DNA of 64,000 nt from Thauera carbonicopians (GCF_025699485.1 NZ_JANUXN010000009.1:96765-160764); one strand, 5' to 3'. Positions 1-11,498 are shown, numbered from the stretch's first letter. Notes: a model not told the origin generated them from the sequence alone. A program made the numbers and translations.

Positions 1-798
1 GATCCGTTCGGGCTGATGCTGGCGCGGCGCCTGGCCGGCGAAGGCCGCGAGGTGATCGCCTGCACGCTGTACCAGGCCAATGTCGATGCCGTACCCGGTG
101 CGCGCGTGCTGTTCGCCGACCGGCTGCAGTCGTCCGCCACCGGCTTCCGCTTCGCGCTGCAGTGGGACGGGCGCACTGCGGACGTCCAGGTGCGCGTGGT
201 CGGGCATTTCAACGTCTCCAACCTGTTGCTGGTCGCCGCGGCCCTGCTCGTCCACGGTCTTCCGTTCGACGAACTGGCTCCCCATCTGGCGCGCCTGCAG
301 CCGCCGGAAGGACGCATGCAACTGGTGGGCGGCGTCTGCGAACCGCTGATCGTGATCGACTATGCGCATACCCCGGATGCGCTCGCCCAGGTGCTCGAAT
401 CCCTGCGGCCGACGGTGAGGTCGCGCCAGGGCAGGCTGGTCTGCGTGTTCGGCTGCGGCGGTGACCGCGACCCCGGCAAGCGGCCGCTGATGGGCGAGGT
501 GGCACGCCAGTTGGCCGATCGCGTCATCGTCACCAGCGACAATCCGCGCACCGAGGACCCGCAGAAGATCCTCGAAGCGGTTGCGGCCGGGGCAGGGCCG
601 GCGGCCGAGCACATCGTCGATCGTGCCCGGGCGATCGGCTTCGCCGTTGCCGAGGCGGCAGCGGACGACGTCGTGGTGATCGCCGGCAAGGGCCACGAGC
701 CTTACCAGGAAATCCACGGCCGGCGCCTGCCGTTCTCCGATCTCGAACAGGCCGATCTCGCCCTGCGCGCCTGGCATGCCCGAGGTGCGCAGCGATGA
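1..798 (+). CDS. murE: MurE, UDP-MurNAc-tripeptide synthetase (C-terminal part)
   Basis: This is the C-terminal half of the cytoplasmic ligase that adds the third stem-peptide residue to UDP-MurNAc-L-Ala-D-Glu. The reading frame is open from the first base, so the start and the ATP-binding P-loop lie outside the window. The visible part has the end of the central domain (GHFNVSN) and the C-terminal ligase domain with a DNPR motif (SDNPRTEDP), which in known MurE enzymes marks meso-diaminopimelate rather than lysine specificity. The stop overlaps the start of murF in an ATGA junction, so the two are probably translationally coupled within the dcw operon. Identification is secure; only the truncation is a limitation. 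Confidence 0.95.
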   Translation, partial: DPFGLMLARRLAGEGREVIACTLYQANVDAVPGARVLFADRLQSSATGFRFALQWDGRTADVQVRVVGHFNVSNLLLVAAALLVHGLPFDELAPHLARLQPPEGRMQLVGGVCEPLIVIDYAHTPDALAQVLESLRPTVRSRQGRLVCVFGCGGDRDPGKRPLMGEVARQLADRVIVTSDNPRTEDPQKILEAVAAGAGPAAEHIVDRARAIGFAVAEAAADDVVVIAGKGHEPYQEIHGRRLPFSDLEQADLALRAWHARGAQR

Positions 799-2207
799 TG
801 AGCCTGCAGGACGCGGCCCGCGCACTCGCCGCACACGGCGCGCACGCCACCGCTACGGTGCGCTTCGGCAGCGTCGGCTCCGACAGCCGGGCGCTGGTGC
901 CGGGCCAGCTGTTCGTCGCCCTGCGCGGCGAGCGTTTCGACGGCCATGCTTTCGTCGGCACCGCGGCCGAGGCCGGCGCCGCGGCGGCGCTGGTGGATGC
1001 GCGCTGGTTCGCCGAAAACCCCGCACCGGTGCTGCCGGTGGTGGTGGTCGACGACACCCGGCGCGCGCTCGGCACGCTGGCCGCGGCCTGGCGCGCGCGC
1101 TTCGCGCTGCCGCTGGTCGGCATCACCGGCAGCAACGGCAAGACCACGGTCAAGGAAATGTGCGCCGCCATCCTGCGCGCCCAGGCCCGCCGCGAAGGCT
1201 TCGGCGACGAGTCGGTGCTGGCGACGCAGGGCAATCTGAACAACGACATCGGCCTGCCGCTGAGCCTGCTCGGCCTGCGCGATTTCCACCGCGCCGCGGT
1301 GATCGAGATGGGCATGAACCAGCCAGGCGAGATCGCCTATCTCACCGGCCTGGCGCAGCCGACGGTGGCGATCGTCAATAACGCCCAGCGGGCGCACCTG
1401 CAGGGCATGGGCACGCTGGACGAAGTCGCGCAGGAGAAGGGCGCGATCTACGGCGGGCTCGGCGCAGCCGGCGCTGCCGTGATCAATGCCGACGATCCGC
1501 ATGCGGACGGCTGGCGCCGTCTCAACGACGGGCGCCGGATTGTGACATTCGGTATCGACCGCGCTGCCGACGTGCGCGGACAAGCTAGCCTTCGCGGCCT
1601 CGGCTCGCGGGTGGAACTCGACACGCCGCAGGGCCGCATCGAATTCGCGCTGCAGGTGCCCGGCCTGCACAACGTGCGCAACGCCGTCGGCGCCGCCGCG
1701 GCCTGCCTGGCGGCGGGGGCGACGCTCGAAGCGGTGGCCGAAGGTCTGGCTGCCTTCGCCGGCAGCCGCGGCCGCCTGCAGCGGCGCGAGGGCGTGAACG
1801 GCGCGGTGATCCTGGACGATTCCTACAACGCCAATCCCGACTCCGTGCGTGCCGGGATCGACGTGCTGGCGGCGATGCCGGGCCATACCTGGCTGGTGCT
1901 GGGCGACATGGGCGAAGTGGGTGAAACCAGCGCCCAGGTGCACGACGAGATCGGCGGCTACGCCAAGAGCAAGGGCATCGACGGCCTGTTCGCACTGGGC
2001 GACATGACGGCGGTGGCGGTGCGCAATTTCGGCGAGGGCGGGCGTCACTTCAACTCGCCCGAGGCGCTGGCCCGGGCGCTGTCGGCGCGGCTCGATGCGG
2101 ACTCGGTGGTGTTGGTGAAAGGCTCGCGCTTCATGCGCATGGAAAGAGTGGCGGATGCGCTTGCGGCAGTGCACAATTCCGCCCCTTCGAACGGAACCGG
2201 CTCCTGA
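795..2207 (+). CDS. murF: MurF, UDP-MurNAc-tripeptide--D-Ala-D-Ala ligase
   Basis: MurF adds the D-Ala-D-Ala dipeptide to the UDP-MurNAc-tripeptide, the last cytoplasmic step in making the pentapeptide precursor. The 470-residue protein has the Mur N-terminal domain, the ATP-binding loop [13 protein letters not shown] near residue 112, the central-domain NNDIGLP stretch, and the C-terminal ligase domain with [10 protein letters not shown]. The length is normal for the family. The ATG overlaps the murE stop by four bases and mraY starts one base after the murF stop, as expected within one dcw transcript. Confidence 0.96.
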   Translation: MMSLQDAARALAAHGAHATATVRFGSVGSDSRALVPGQLFVALRGERFDGHAFVGTAAEAGAAAALVDARWFAENPAPVLPVVVVDDTRRALGTLAAAWRARFALPLVGITGSNGKTTVKEMCAAILRAQARREGFGDESVLATQGNLNNDIGLPLSLLGLRDFHRAAVIEMGMNQPGEIAYLTGLAQPTVAIVNNAQRAHLQGMGTLDEVAQEKGAIYGGLGAAGAAVINADDPHADGWRRLNDGRRIVTFGIDRAADVRGQASLRGLGSRVELDTPQGRIEFALQVPGLHNVRNAVGAAAACLAAGATLEAVAEGLAAFAGSRGRLQRREGVNGAVILDDSYNANPDSVRAGIDVLAAMPGHTWLVLGDMGEVGETSAQVHDEIGGYAKSKGIDGLFALGDMTAVAVRNFGEGGRHFNSPEALARALSARLDADSVVLVKGSRFMRMERVADALAAVHNSAPSNGTGS

Positions 2208-2208
2208 C

Positions 2209-3297
2209 ATGCTGTTGGAAATCGCACTCTGGCTCAGCCAGGACATTCGTGGCTTCAACGTCTTCGGCTACATCACGCTGAGGACGGTGCTGGCCGCGCT
2301 GACCGCGCTGGCGATCTCGCTGATCGCCGGCCCCGGCGTCATCCGCTGGCTGGCGGCCAAGAAGATCGGCCAGGCGGTGCGCGACGACGGTCCCAAGTCG
2401 CACCTGACCAAGGCCGGCACGCCGACCATGGGCGGCGCGCTGATCCTGATCTCGATCGGCATCACCGTGCTGCTGTGGGGCGACCTGAAGAACGACTACG
2501 TGTGGGTGACGCTGTTCGTCACCCTCGGCTTCGGCGCCGTCGGCTGGGTGGATGACTGGCGCAAGGTCGTGCACCGTGACCCGAAGGGGCTGGCGAGCCG
2601 CTGGAAGTATTTGTGGACTTCGGCGATCGCGCTGGCGGCGGCGATCTACCTCGGCCTCAGCGCCGACACGCCGGCGCAGACCGAACTGATCGTGCCCTTC
2701 TTCAAGGCCGTGGCTTATCCGCTGGGCATCTTCGGCTTCATCGCGCTGACCTATTTCGTCATCAACGGCACCAGCCACGCGGTCAACCTGACCGACGGTC
2801 TCGACGGCCTGGCGATCATGCCGACGGTGATGGTGGCCGGCGCGCTCGCCATCTTCGCCTACGTCGCCGGCCACGCCGGCTTCTCGAACTACCTCGGCGT
2901 GCCCTACATCGCCGGCGCCGGCGAGCTGGCGGTGTTCTGCGGCGCGATCTGCGGCGCCGGGCTCGGCTTCCTGTGGTTCAACGCCTACCCGGCGGAAGTC
3001 TTCATGGGCGACGTCGGCGCGCTGGCGCTGGGCGCGGCGCTGGGCACCATCGCCGTCATCGTGCGCCAGGAAATCGTGCTCTTCATCATGGGCGGGCTGT
3101 TCGTCGCCGAGACCCTGTCGGTGATGGTGCAGGTGCTGTACTTCAAGGCCAGCGGCGGCAAGCGCATCTTCCGCATGGCGCCGCTGCACCACCACTACGA
3201 GCTGGGCGGCTGGAAGGAAACGCAAGTGGTGGTCCGCTTCTGGATCATCACCATCATGCTGGTGCTGTTCGGATTGTCGACGCTGAAACTGAGATGA
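2209..3297 (+). CDS. mraY: MraY, phospho-MurNAc-pentapeptide transferase
   Basis: MraY transfers phospho-MurNAc-pentapeptide from UDP to undecaprenyl phosphate in the inner membrane and makes lipid I. The chosen start gives 362 residues beginning [11 protein letters not shown], the usual N-terminus and length of the family; an upstream in-frame ATG at 2155 would lie inside murF. There are about ten hydrophobic segments, the cytoplasmic motif [11 protein letters not shown] with the catalytic Asp cluster, the loop [11 protein letters not shown], and the histidine-rich [13 protein letters not shown] motif near residue 320. The stop overlaps the murD start (ATGA). Confidence 0.97.
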   Translation: MLLEIALWLSQDIRGFNVFGYITLRTVLAALTALAISLIAGPGVIRWLAAKKIGQAVRDDGPKSHLTKAGTPTMGGALILISIGITVLLWGDLKNDYVWVTLFVTLGFGAVGWVDDWRKVVHRDPKGLASRWKYLWTSAIALAAAIYLGLSADTPAQTELIVPFFKAVAYPLGIFGFIALTYFVINGTSHAVNLTDGLDGLAIMPTVMVAGALAIFAYVAGHAGFSNYLGVPYIAGAGELAVFCGAICGAGLGFLWFNAYPAEVFMGDVGALALGAALGTIAVIVRQEIVLFIMGGLFVAETLSVMVQVLYFKASGGKRIFRMAPLHHHYELGGWKETQVVVRFWIITIMLVLFGLSTLKLR

Positions 3298-4694
3298 GCG
3301 AGCTGACGGGCAAACACGTTCTGGTGCTCGGGCTCGGCGAATCGGGCCTGGCGATGGCGCGCTGGTGCGCACTGCGCGGCGCGCGCCTGCGCGTCGCCGA
3401 CAGCCGTGCCGTGCCGCCCGGCCTGGACGCGCTGCACGAGGACGCGCCGCTGGCCGAAATCGTCAGCGGCAGCTTCGGCGCCGAAGTGCTCGATGGCATC
3501 GATCTCGTCGCCCTCAGCCCCGGGCTGGATCCGCGCACCGGCGTCGCCGCCGAAGCCTATCGCCGCGGCCTGCCCGTCACCGGCGAGATGAGCCTGTTGG
3601 CGCAGGCGTTGGCCGAACTCGGCGTGCGCGAGCGCAGCCGCATCCTCGCCATCACCGGCACCAACGGCAAGACCACCACCACCGCGCTGACCGCCGCGCT
3701 GGCGCAGTCGGTCGGCGTCGACGCGGTCGCCGCCGGCAACATCAGCCCGGCTGCGCTCGACGTGCTGATGGAGCGCCTCGAGCTGGGCATCGAGCTGCCC
3801 GCCTGCTGGGTGCTGGAACTGTCCAGCTTCCAGCTCGAGACCCTCGACGGCTTGGATGCCGAGGCGGCGACGGTGCTGAACGTCAGCGACGACCACCTCG
3901 ACCGCTATGCCGACGTCGAGGCCTATGCCGCGACCAAGGCCGCGGTCTTCCGGGGACAGGGCGTGCAGGTGCTGAACCGCCAGGATGCGCGCGTCGCGGC
4001 GATGGTCCTGCCGGGCCGCCGGGTGATCCGCTTCGGCGTCGACATGCCCGGCGCCGAGACGGATTACGGCATCGCCTGCCACGACGGCGCCGACTGGCTG
4101 GTGCGCGGCGGCCAGCCGCTGCTGGCGGTGGCCGAACTGCCGCTGGCCGGGCGCCACAACGCCGCCAACGCGCTGGCCGCGCTGGCGCTGTGCGAAGCCG
4201 GGCTGGGCATGGCACCCGTGCAACTGATTGCCGGCCTGCGCGCCTTCTGCGGCCTGCCGCACCGCGTCGAACTTGTCGCCGAGCGCGCCGACGGCGTGCG
4301 CTTCTACGACGACTCCAAAGGCACCAACGTCGGTGCGACGGTCGCCGCGCTGGACGGCTTCGACCGTCCGGTGGTGCTGATCGCCGGTGGCGACGGCAAG
4401 GGCCAGGATTTCTCGCCGCTCGCACCCGCGGTCGCCGGCAGGGCGCGAGCGGTGCTGCTGATCGGCCGCGATGCGGCGCGCATCGAAGCTGCGCTGGCCG
4501 GCGCCGGCGTACCGCTGGAGCATGCGGCCGATCTGGATGCCGCGGTCGGCCGCGCCGCCGAACTGGCGCAGCAAGGGGATGCGGTGCTGCTGTCTCCCGC
4601 CTGCGCCAGCTTCGACATGTTCCGCGGTTATGCCCATCGCGCCGAAGTGTTCATTGCCGCGGTGCGGCGCCTGCCGGAGGTCGATGCGCGATGA
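3294..4694 (+). CDS. murD: MurD, UDP-MurNAc-L-alanine--D-glutamate ligase
   Basis: MurD adds D-glutamate to UDP-MurNAc-L-Ala. The start ATG at 3294 overlaps the mraY stop and gives 466 residues. It shows the N-terminal Rossmann-like motif [13 protein letters not shown], the ATP loop [13 protein letters not shown] near residue 119, ELSSFQLE of the central domain, and the C-terminal [11 protein letters not shown] and [10 protein letters not shown] motifs that are diagnostic of MurD. It sits between mraY and ftsW, the usual dcw order. Confidence 0.97.
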   Translation: MSELTGKHVLVLGLGESGLAMARWCALRGARLRVADSRAVPPGLDALHEDAPLAEIVSGSFGAEVLDGIDLVALSPGLDPRTGVAAEAYRRGLPVTGEMSLLAQALAELGVRERSRILAITGTNGKTTTTALTAALAQSVGVDAVAAGNISPAALDVLMERLELGIELPACWVLELSSFQLETLDGLDAEAATVLNVSDDHLDRYADVEAYAATKAAVFRGQGVQVLNRQDARVAAMVLPGRRVIRFGVDMPGAETDYGIACHDGADWLVRGGQPLLAVAELPLAGRHNAANALAALALCEAGLGMAPVQLIAGLRAFCGLPHRVELVAERADGVRFYDDSKGTNVGATVAALDGFDRPVVLIAGGDGKGQDFSPLAPAVAGRARAVLLIGRDAARIEAALAGAGVPLEHAADLDAAVGRAAELAQQGDAVLLSPACASFDMFRGYAHRAEVFIAAVRRLPEVDAR

Positions 4695-5917
4695 AGCTCG
4701 GTTCCAGCCTGACGAACATGTTCGCCACCGTCTCGGGCAAGTCCGCAGCACCGAGGGCGGGCGATCGCTTCGCGCGCGGCGGCAGCTTCATGCGCGAACT
4801 CGATCCGCTGCTGATCTGGTCGGCCGTCGGCCTGCTGCTGCTCGGACTGGTGATGGTGTATTCGGCTTCGATCGCGATCGCCGAAGGCAGCCGTTTCACC
4901 AACTACCAGCCTTATTACTTCGTCGCGCGCCACGCGGTGTTCATGGCCATCGGCGTCGGCTGCGGGCTGCTCGCCTTCCAGCTGCCGATGGCGCGCTGGC
5001 AGCAACTGGCGATGCCCTTGTTCGTCGCCGGCGTGGTGCTGCTGATCGTGGTGCTGATTCCGGGCGTGGGGCGCGAAGTCAATGGCGCGCAGCGCTGGCT
5101 GTCGCTCGGGCCGGTCAACCTGCAGCCGTCGGAGCTGATGAAGATCTTCGCCGCGCTGTATGCCGCCGACTACACGGTGCGCAAGCTCGACGCCATGAGC
5201 AGCTTCAAGCGCGGCTTCCTGCCGATGATGGCGGTGATCCTGTTCGTCGGCTTCCTGCTGCTGCGCGAGCCGGACTTCGGCGCCTTCGTCGTCATCACCA
5301 CGATCGCCTTCGGCGTGCTCTTCCTCGGCGGCGTCAATGGCCGGGTGTTCGCGCTGCTGGCGATCGCCGCGGTGATCGGTTTCGTCACCCTGATCCTGAT
5401 TTCGCCCTACCGCCTGGAACGCGTGCTCGGCTTCATGGACCCGTGGAAGGATGCCTTCGGCAAGGGCTACCAGCTGTCGCATGCGCTGATCGCCTTCGGC
5501 CGCGGCGAATGGTTCGGCGTCGGCCTGGGCGCGAGCGTGGAGAAGCTGTTCTACCTGCCCGAGGCGCATACCGATTTCCTGCTCGCGGTCATCGCCGAGG
5601 AACTCGGCTTCGTCGGCATCATCGCGGTCATCGCCATGTTCGCGCTGCTGGTGCAGCGCGCCTTCGTGATCGGCCGCGAGGCGATCCGGCTCGAACGCTA
5701 CTTCGCCGGCCTGGTGGCCCAGGGCATCGGCCTGTGGATCGGCGTGCAGTCCTTCATCAACATGGGCGTCAACATGGGCCTGCTGCCGACCAAGGGCCTG
5801 ACCCTGCCGCTGATGAGCTTCGGCGGCTCGAGCATCGTCGCCAACTGCATCGCGCTGGCGATCCTGCTGCGCTGCGACTGGGAAGTGCGGCAACTGAAGC
5901 GCGGGGTCCAGCCATGA
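4691..5917 (+). CDS. ftsW: FtsW, lipid II polymerase of the divisome (SEDS family)
   Basis: FtsW is the septal peptidoglycan glycosyltransferase that works with a class B PBP at the division site. The start at 4691 overlaps the murD stop and gives 408 residues with a cytoplasmic N-terminal tail of about 40 residues followed by about ten membrane segments. SEDS signatures are visible: [35 protein letters not shown], and [20 protein letters not shown] near the C-terminus. The extended tail is typical of proteobacterial FtsW. The murG start overlaps its stop. Confidence 0.96.
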   Translation: MKLGSSLTNMFATVSGKSAAPRAGDRFARGGSFMRELDPLLIWSAVGLLLLGLVMVYSASIAIAEGSRFTNYQPYYFVARHAVFMAIGVGCGLLAFQLPMARWQQLAMPLFVAGVVLLIVVLIPGVGREVNGAQRWLSLGPVNLQPSELMKIFAALYAADYTVRKLDAMSSFKRGFLPMMAVILFVGFLLLREPDFGAFVVITTIAFGVLFLGGVNGRVFALLAIAAVIGFVTLILISPYRLERVLGFMDPWKDAFGKGYQLSHALIAFGRGEWFGVGLGASVEKLFYLPEAHTDFLLAVIAEELGFVGIIAVIAMFALLVQRAFVIGREAIRLERYFAGLVAQGIGLWIGVQSFINMGVNMGLLPTKGLTLPLMSFGGSSIVANCIALAILLRCDWEVRQLKRGVQP

Positions 5918-6984
5918 AGACGCTGATGGTCATGGCCGGCGGCACCGGCGGCCACATCTTCCCCGGCATCGCGGTGGCCGAAGCCCTGCGCGCGCACGGC
6001 TGGCGCATCGTCTGGATGGGCAACCCGGACGGCATGGAAGCCCGCATCGTGCCGGCGCGCGGCTACGACACCGCCTGGGTGCGCTTCGGCGCGCTGCGCG
6101 GCAAGGGCCTGGTGCGCAAGCTGATGCTGCCGCTGAACCTGCTGTCGGGCTTCTGGCAGGCGCTGCGCGCGCTGCGCCGCAGCCGGCCCGACGTGGTGCT
6201 GGGCATGGGCGGCTACATCACCTTCCCGGGCGGCATGATGGCGGCGCTGCTCGGCCGTCCGCTGGTGCTGCACGAGCAGAACTCGGTGGCGGGGCTGGCC
6301 AACCGCGTGCTCGCCGGCGTCGCCGAGCGGGTGCTGACGGGCTTCCCCGAGGTGCTGAAGAAAGGCCGCTGGGTCGGCAATCCGGTGCGTGCGGAGATCG
6401 CCGCCGTGGCGCCGCCGGGCGAGCGCTTCGCCGGCCGCGAAGGTCCGCTGAAGCTGCTCGTCGTCGGCGGCAGCCTCGGCGCGGCGGCGCTCAACGACGC
6501 GGTGCCGGCGGCGCTCGCCCGCCTGCCGGCCGACGGCCGGCCGCAGGTGCTGCACCAGGCGGGCGAGAAGCAGATCGAGGCCTTGCGCACCGCCTATGCG
6601 CGCGCGCAGGTGGAGGGCGAGCTGCGTCCCTTCATCGATGACATGGCGAGCGCCTACGCGCAGGCCGATCTGGTGATCTGCCGCGCCGGCGCGCTGACGG
6701 TGTCCGAACTCGCCGCGGTGGGAGCGGCCAGCCTGCTGGTGCCTTTCCCGCACGCGGTGGACGACCACCAGACCGGCAACGCCCGCTTCCTCGCCGATCG
6801 TGGCGCGGCCTATCTGCTGCCGCAAACCGAACTCAACGCCGAACGGCTGGCCGGCATCCTCGCCAGCATCGACCGCCCGCGCCTGCTGCAGATGGCGGAG
6901 AACGCCCGTGCCCTGGCCCGCCCGCAGGCGGCTGCCGAAGTGGCGCGTGTCTGCGAGGAGCTGGCCGGCGGAGACAAAACATGA
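5914..6984 (+). CDS. murG: MurG, lipid II-forming N-acetylglucosaminyltransferase
   Basis: MurG transfers GlcNAc from UDP-GlcNAc to lipid I on the inner face of the membrane, giving lipid II. The 356-residue GT28 enzyme begins [18 protein letters not shown], the glycine-rich acceptor loop. It also carries [23 protein letters not shown] of the C-domain, and the UDP-GlcNAc-binding [15 protein letters not shown] near residue 250. Its last bases (6981-6984) overlap the start of a 36-codon frame that copies the beginning of murC. Confidence 0.97.
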   Translation: MKTLMVMAGGTGGHIFPGIAVAEALRAHGWRIVWMGNPDGMEARIVPARGYDTAWVRFGALRGKGLVRKLMLPLNLLSGFWQALRALRRSRPDVVLGMGGYITFPGGMMAALLGRPLVLHEQNSVAGLANRVLAGVAERVLTGFPEVLKKGRWVGNPVRAEIAAVAPPGERFAGREGPLKLLVVGGSLGAAALNDAVPAALARLPADGRPQVLHQAGEKQIEALRTAYARAQVEGELRPFIDDMASAYAQADLVICRAGALTVSELAAVGAASLLVPFPHAVDDHQTGNARFLADRGAAYLLPQTELNAERLAGILASIDRPRLLQMAENARALARPQAAAEVARVCEELAGGDKT

Positions 6985-7091
6985 AGCACAAGCTCAGGAA
7001 TATCCATTTCGCCGGAGTGTCGGCTCGCGACGCCAAGGCCTTGTTCGGGGCGCCGCTCGATCGCCATGAGGGTAATGGCCGTGAAGCATAA
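6981..7091 (+). CDS. 36-aa ORF duplicating the murC N-terminus (possible leader or relic)
   Basis: A short open frame starts at ATG 6981, overlapping the murG stop, and ends at TAA 7089-7091 inside the start of murC. Its first 13 residues, [13 protein letters not shown], repeat the murC start [13 protein letters not shown]. At the DNA level the two 35-base stretches (6981 and 7081, exactly 100 bases apart) differ at six positions, mostly third-codon or conservative changes. After that the peptide diverges ([14 protein letters not shown]...) with no recognised domain. It may be an old partial tandem duplication. Because its stop overlaps the murC start it could also couple murG and murC translation. 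Whether it is translated cannot be told from sequence. Confidence 0.4.
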   Translation: MKHKLRNIHFAGVSARDAKALFGAPLDRHEGNGREA

Positions 7092-8496
7092 GGTCAGGAA
7101 CATCCACTTCGTCGGCATCGGCGGCTCCGGCATGAGCGGCATCGCTGAAGTGCTGGTGAACCAGGGCTATGCGGTGAGCGGCTCCGATCTCGGCGACAAC
7201 GCCGCGACGCGCCGGCTGCAGAAGATGGGCGCCCGCGTCATGCGCGGCCATTCGGCCGACAACGTCGCCGGCGCCGACGTGCTAGTGGCTTCCACCGCGG
7301 TCAAGGCGGACAACCCGGAAGTGGTGGCGGCGCGCGAGCGCAATATCCCGATCGTGCCGCGCGCGCTGATGCTGGCCGAACTGATGCGCTTCAAGCAGGG
7401 CATCGCCATCGCCGGCACCCACGGCAAGACCACCACCACCTCGCTAGTGGCGAGCATCCTCGCCGAAGGCGGCATCGACCCGACTTTCGTCATCGGCGGC
7501 CGGCTCAACGCCGCCGGCGCCAACGCGCGCCTCGGCAAGGGCGAATACCTGGTGGCCGAGGCCGACGAGTCCGATGCCTCCTTCCTGCTGCTGAGCCCGA
7601 TGGTCGCGGTCGTCACCAATATCGACGCCGACCACATGGACACCTACGGCCACGATTTCGGCCGGGTCAAGCAGGCTTTCGTCGATTTCCTGCAGCGGCT
7701 GCCGTTCTACGGCGTCGCCGTGCTGTGCGAGGACGACGCCAACGTGCGCGAGATCATGCCTCAGGTGTCGAAGCAGATCGTGCGCTACGGCCTGTCGCCG
7801 AGCGCCAACATCCGCGCCGAGAACGTGCGTGCCGACGGCGGCCGGATGCTGTTCGACTGCGTACGGGTCAATGGCACGACCACGCGCTTGCCGATCGAGC
7901 TCAACCTGCCCGGCATGCACAACGTGCTCAATGCGCTGGCGGCGATCGCGGTGGCGACCGAAGTGCAGGTGCCGGACGAGGCCATCGTCAAGGCGCTGGC
8001 GGATTTCAGCGGCGTCGGCCGCCGCTTCCAGCGCTACGGTGAAGTGCAGTTGGTCGATCTGGACGGCGACGAGGCCGGCAGCTTCACGCTGGTGGACGAC
8101 TACGGCCATCACCCGGTGGAAATGGCGGCGACGATCGCCGCGGCACGCGGCGCTTTTCCGGACCGGCGCCTGGTGCTGGCCTTCCAGCCCCATCGCTACA
8201 CCCGCACGCGCGACTGCTTCGAGGACTTCGTCAAGGTGCTGTCCTCGGTCGACGGCCTGCTGCTGGCCGAAGTCTATGCCGCCGGCGAGGCGCCGATCGT
8301 CGCCGCCGACGGGCGCTCGCTGGCGCGTGCGATACGCGTCGCCGGCAGTGTCGAGCCGGTGTTCGTCGAGGACATCGCCGACATGCCGAAGATGATTCTG
8401 TCCACCGCGCGCGACGGCGACGTGGTGATCACCATGGGCGCGGGCAGCATCGGCGCAGTGCCGGGCAAGCTCGCATCGATCGAGGACGTGACGTGA
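7081..8496 (+). CDS. murC: MurC, UDP-MurNAc--L-alanine ligase
   Basis: MurC adds L-alanine to UDP-MurNAc, the first stem-peptide step. The preferred start is GTG 7081 ([15 protein letters not shown]), with a GAGGG ribosome-binding stretch about ten bases upstream; in-frame ATGs at 7066 and 7075 are alternatives that add five or two residues. The resulting 471 residues fit the family. Motifs: [14 protein letters not shown] in the N-domain, [12 protein letters not shown] for [12 protein letters not shown], and the C-terminal [14 protein letters not shown]. The stop overlaps the GTG of ddl. Confidence 0.96.
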   Translation: MKHKVRNIHFVGIGGSGMSGIAEVLVNQGYAVSGSDLGDNAATRRLQKMGARVMRGHSADNVAGADVLVASTAVKADNPEVVAARERNIPIVPRALMLAELMRFKQGIAIAGTHGKTTTTSLVASILAEGGIDPTFVIGGRLNAAGANARLGKGEYLVAEADESDASFLLLSPMVAVVTNIDADHMDTYGHDFGRVKQAFVDFLQRLPFYGVAVLCEDDANVREIMPQVSKQIVRYGLSPSANIRAENVRADGGRMLFDCVRVNGTTTRLPIELNLPGMHNVLNALAAIAVATEVQVPDEAIVKALADFSGVGRRFQRYGEVQLVDLDGDEAGSFTLVDDYGHHPVEMAATIAAARGAFPDRRLVLAFQPHRYTRTRDCFEDFVKVLSSVDGLLLAEVYAAGEAPIVAADGRSLARAIRVAGSVEPVFVEDIADMPKMILSTARDGDVVITMGAGSIGAVPGKLASIEDVT

Positions 8497-9407
8497 AGGC
8501 GCGGTTCGGCAAGGTGGCGGTGTTGTTCGGCGGAACGTCGGCCGAGCGCGAGGTGTCGTTGATGTCCGGCCGGGCGGTGCTGGCCGCGCTGCAGGGCGCC
8601 GGCGTGGATGCGCATGCCTTCGATCCGGCCGAACGCGACCTGCACGCGCTGAAGGACGAAGGCTTCGAGCGCGCCTTCATCGCCCTGCACGGCCGCGGCG
8701 GCGAGGACGGCACGGTACAGGGTGCGCTGGAGCTGATGGGCATTCCCTACACCGGCAGCGGCGTGATGGCTTCGGCGCTGTCGATGGACAAGTGGCGCAC
8801 CAAGATGGTGTGGCTGGCCTGCGGCCTGCCGACGCCGCGCTACGCGATTCTGGATGCCGGCACCGACTGGGATGCGGTGGTGGCCGAGCTCGGCCTGCCG
8901 ATCTACGTCAAGCCGGTGCATGAAGGCTCGAGCATGGGCGCGACCAAGGTCGTCGTCGCGGAGCAGTTGCAGGCGGCCTGGGAGCTGGCGGCGCGCTACG
9001 ACAGCCTGGTGATCGCCGAGGAATTCATCGAGGGCCAGGAGTTGACCGCGCCCTTCCTCGAAGACCAGGCACTGCCGCTGGTGCGCATCGTCGCGCCGAA
9101 CGGCAACTACGATTACCAGCACAAGTATTTCACCGACGACACCCGCTACGACTGCCCCTGCGGCCTGCCGGCCGGGCAGGAGGCCGAACTGCGGGCACTG
9201 GTGATGAAGTCCGCGCGCGTGCTCGGCTGCCGCGGCTGGGGCCGCGGCGACCTGATCCTGACCGCCGAAGGCAAGCCCTACCTGCTGGAAATGAACACTT
9301 CGCCCGGCATGACCAGCCATTCGCTGGTGCCGATGTCGGCGCGCGTGGCCGGGCTGGAGTTCGACGCCCTGTGCCTGAAGATTCTCGAAGGAGCCCGTCT
9401 TGGCTGA
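8493..9407 (+). CDS. ddlB: D-alanine--D-alanine ligase (DdlB type)
   Basis: This ATP-grasp enzyme makes the D-Ala-D-Ala dipeptide used by MurF. The 304-residue protein starts at GTG 8493 inside the murC stop. It shows [17 protein letters not shown], the [12 protein letters not shown] motif, [14 protein letters not shown] of the ATP-grasp lid, and the metal-binding [16 protein letters not shown] near the C-terminus. Location between murC and ftsQ is the classical dcw position of ddlB. Its stop overlaps the ftsQ start. Confidence 0.96.
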   Translation: MKARFGKVAVLFGGTSAEREVSLMSGRAVLAALQGAGVDAHAFDPAERDLHALKDEGFERAFIALHGRGGEDGTVQGALELMGIPYTGSGVMASALSMDKWRTKMVWLACGLPTPRYAILDAGTDWDAVVAELGLPIYVKPVHEGSSMGATKVVVAEQLQAAWELAARYDSLVIAEEFIEGQELTAPFLEDQALPLVRIVAPNGNYDYQHKYFTDDTRYDCPCGLPAGQEAELRALVMKSARVLGCRGWGRGDLILTAEGKPYLLEMNTSPGMTSHSLVPMSARVAGLEFDALCLKILEGARLG

Positions 9408-10269
9408 AGTCGGTGCCCGGCCCGCGGCCGTTCGTCCTGCCGCCATCCGTTCCGCCCGACCGGCGGCGCGGGCGGCCGCGGCGCGCGACGGCAAGGGGCT
9501 GTGGCACAGGCCGGCGCTGCTGAACCTGATCTCCGACCTGCTGACCCTGCTGGGGGCGGTCGGCCTGGGCTGGGCGCTGGTGATCTGGTTCGTGTCGCGG
9601 CCGCTGTTCCCGATCGGCGAGGTCGTGGTGCTGACGCCGCCGACGCAGGTCACCGAGGAGCAACTCGAGTACGCCGCGCGCACCGCGATCGACGGCAACT
9701 TCTTCACCGTCGATCTGGAGGCGGTGAAAGCGACGTTCGAGAAGCTGCCCTGGGTGCGCAAGGCCGAAGTGCGCCGGCGCTGGCCCGATGCGCTCGAACT
9801 GCGCATCGAGGAGCATCAGGCGGTGGCCTACTGGACGGTGTCCGACAGCGGCGACGCGCGGCTGGTGAATGTACAGGGCGAAGTCTTCGTTGCCGCCAGC
9901 GACGCCGACATGCCGCATTTCGACGGCCCACAGGGCACGTCGGGCTGGCTGCTGGCACGTTACGGCGAATTTTCCGAACTGCTACAGCCGATGGGCGTGC
10001 AACTGGTCGGACTGGTGCTGTCGGCGCGTCAAGCATGGCAGCTCAAGCTCGACAACGGCCTAGTGATCATGCTCGGCCGCGAGCAGGAAAGGTCTCTACT
10101 CGCCGACCGGCTCAAGCGCTTCATCGCGGTGTGGCCGCGGGTGCGCGAGCAGGTCGACATCGACATCAAGGTAGCGGATCTGCGCTACCCGAGCGGATTT
10201 GCGCTGACGCCGGCCGACGGTACGGTGCTGCTGCAGGCCGCGCCGCAAAGTGGCAGAAAGGGCAGGTAA
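9400..10269 (+). CDS. ftsQ: FtsQ, divisome assembly protein
   Basis: FtsQ is a bitopic inner-membrane protein that bridges early and late division proteins. The 289 residues comprise a basic Ala/Arg-rich cytoplasmic tail, one membrane segment near residues 45-65 ([19 protein letters not shown]), a periplasmic POTRA domain (FPIGEVVV... to about residue 130) and the FtsQ beta domain. The start is a TTG at 9400 that overlaps the ddl stop and follows GAAGGAG, so the rare start codon seems real. The stop shares bases with the ftsA ATG. Confidence 0.93.
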   Translation: MAEVGARPAAVRPAAIRSARPAARAAAARDGKGLWHRPALLNLISDLLTLLGAVGLGWALVIWFVSRPLFPIGEVVVLTPPTQVTEEQLEYAARTAIDGNFFTVDLEAVKATFEKLPWVRKAEVRRRWPDALELRIEEHQAVAYWTVSDSGDARLVNVQGEVFVAASDADMPHFDGPQGTSGWLLARYGEFSELLQPMGVQLVGLVLSARQAWQLKLDNGLVIMLGREQERSLLADRLKRFIAVWPRVREQVDIDIKVADLRYPSGFALTPADGTVLLQAAPQSGRKGR

Positions 10270-11498
10270 TGAGCAAGGAATACAAGGAACTGATCGTCGG
10301 ACTCGACATCGGCACGACCAAGGTGACCTGCATGGTCGCCGAGGTGCGGCCCGACGGCCGGCTCAACGTCGTCGGCCTGGGCACCCAGCCCACCAACGGC
10401 CTCAAGCGCGGCGTGGTGGTCAATATCGAAGCCACGGTGGATGCGATCTCGCGCGTGCTGCAGGAGGTCGAGCTGATGGCCGAATGCAAGATCCACGACG
10501 TCTATACCGGCATCGCCGGCAGCCACATCAAGAGCTTCAACTCCAGCGGCACGGTGGCGATCAAGGAGAAGGAAGTCACGCCGACCGACGTCGATCGGGT
10601 GATCGAGGTCGCGCGGGCGATGCCGATTCCGGCCGAGCAGCAGATCCTGCACATCCTGACCCAGGAATTCATTATCGACGGCCAGGGCGGCGTGCGCGAG
10701 CCGATCGGTATGAGCGGCGTGCGCCTGGAAGTGAAGGTGCATATCGTCACCGGCGCGGTGTCGGCGGCGCAGAACGTGATCAAGTGCGTGCGCCGCTGCG
10801 GCCTGGAAGTCATGGACCTGAGCCTGCAGCCGCTCGCCTCCAGCTATGCGGTGCTGACCGAGGACGAGAAGGAGCTGGGGGTGTGCATGGTGGATATCGG
10901 CGGCGGCACGACCGACATCGCGGTGTTCACCCAGGGCGCGATCCGGCACACCGCGGTGATTCCGGTGGCGGGCGACCAGATCACCAACGACATCGCCATG
11001 GCGCTGCGCACGCCGACCGCCGAGGCCGAGGAGATCAAGATTCGCCACGGCGTGGCGATGCACCAGATGGCCGACCCGGAAGAGATGATCGAAGTGCCCG
11101 GGGTGGGCGACCGGCCGCCGCGCAAATTGTCGCGCCAGGCGCTGGCCGACGTCATCGAGCCGCGCGTGTCCGAGCTGTTCGAACTGGTCCAGGCCGAGCT
11201 GCGCCGCAGCGGCTACGAGGAACTGCTGTCGTCCGGCATCGTTCTGACCGGCGGTTCGGCGGTGATGCGCGGCATGGCCGAGCTGGGCGAGGACGTGTTC
11301 CACATGCCGGTGCGCGTGGGCGCGCCGCAGTACGACGGCGGCCTGGCGGACGTGGTCTGCCAGCCGCGCTACTCCACCGCGATGGGTCTGGTCATGGAAG
11401 GCGCGGCGCAGCGCCGGCGGGGTTTCCAGGCACGCGACACGCGCAGCGTGAAACAGTTTTTCGGCCGCATGAAGTCGTGGTTCGAACGCAATTTCTGA
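10269..11498 (+). CDS. ftsA: FtsA, actin-like membrane anchor of the Z ring
   Basis: FtsA tethers FtsZ to the membrane and recruits the divisome. The chosen ATG at 10269 overlaps the ftsQ TAA and yields 409 residues beginning [19 protein letters not shown], the actin-fold phosphate-1 motif. Further motifs are MVDIGGGTTDIAVF (phosphate 2) and GIVLTGGSAVMRGMAEL (adenosine). The C-terminus (VKQFFGRMKSWFERNF) is an amphipathic membrane-targeting helix, as in E. coli FtsA. A 157-base gap separates it from ftsZ. Confidence 0.97.
   Translation: MSKEYKELIVGLDIGTTKVTCMVAEVRPDGRLNVVGLGTQPTNGLKRGVVVNIEATVDAISRVLQEVELMAECKIHDVYTGIAGSHIKSFNSSGTVAIKEKEVTPTDVDRVIEVARAMPIPAEQQILHILTQEFIIDGQGGVREPIGMSGVRLEVKVHIVTGAVSAAQNVIKCVRRCGLEVMDLSLQPLASSYAVLTEDEKELGVCMVDIGGGTTDIAVFTQGAIRHTAVIPVAGDQITNDIAMALRTPTAEAEEIKIRHGVAMHQMADPEEMIEVPGVGDRPPRKLSRQALADVIEPRVSELFELVQAELRRSGYEELLSSGIVLTGGSAVMRGMAELGEDVFHMPVRVGAPQYDGGLADVVCQPRYSTAMGLVMEGAAQRRRGFQARDTRSVKQFFGRMKSWFERNF

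Noticed and set aside
2155..2208. Longer MraY start at 2155
   Set aside because: It would lie inside murF and add residues absent from the family's standard N-terminus.
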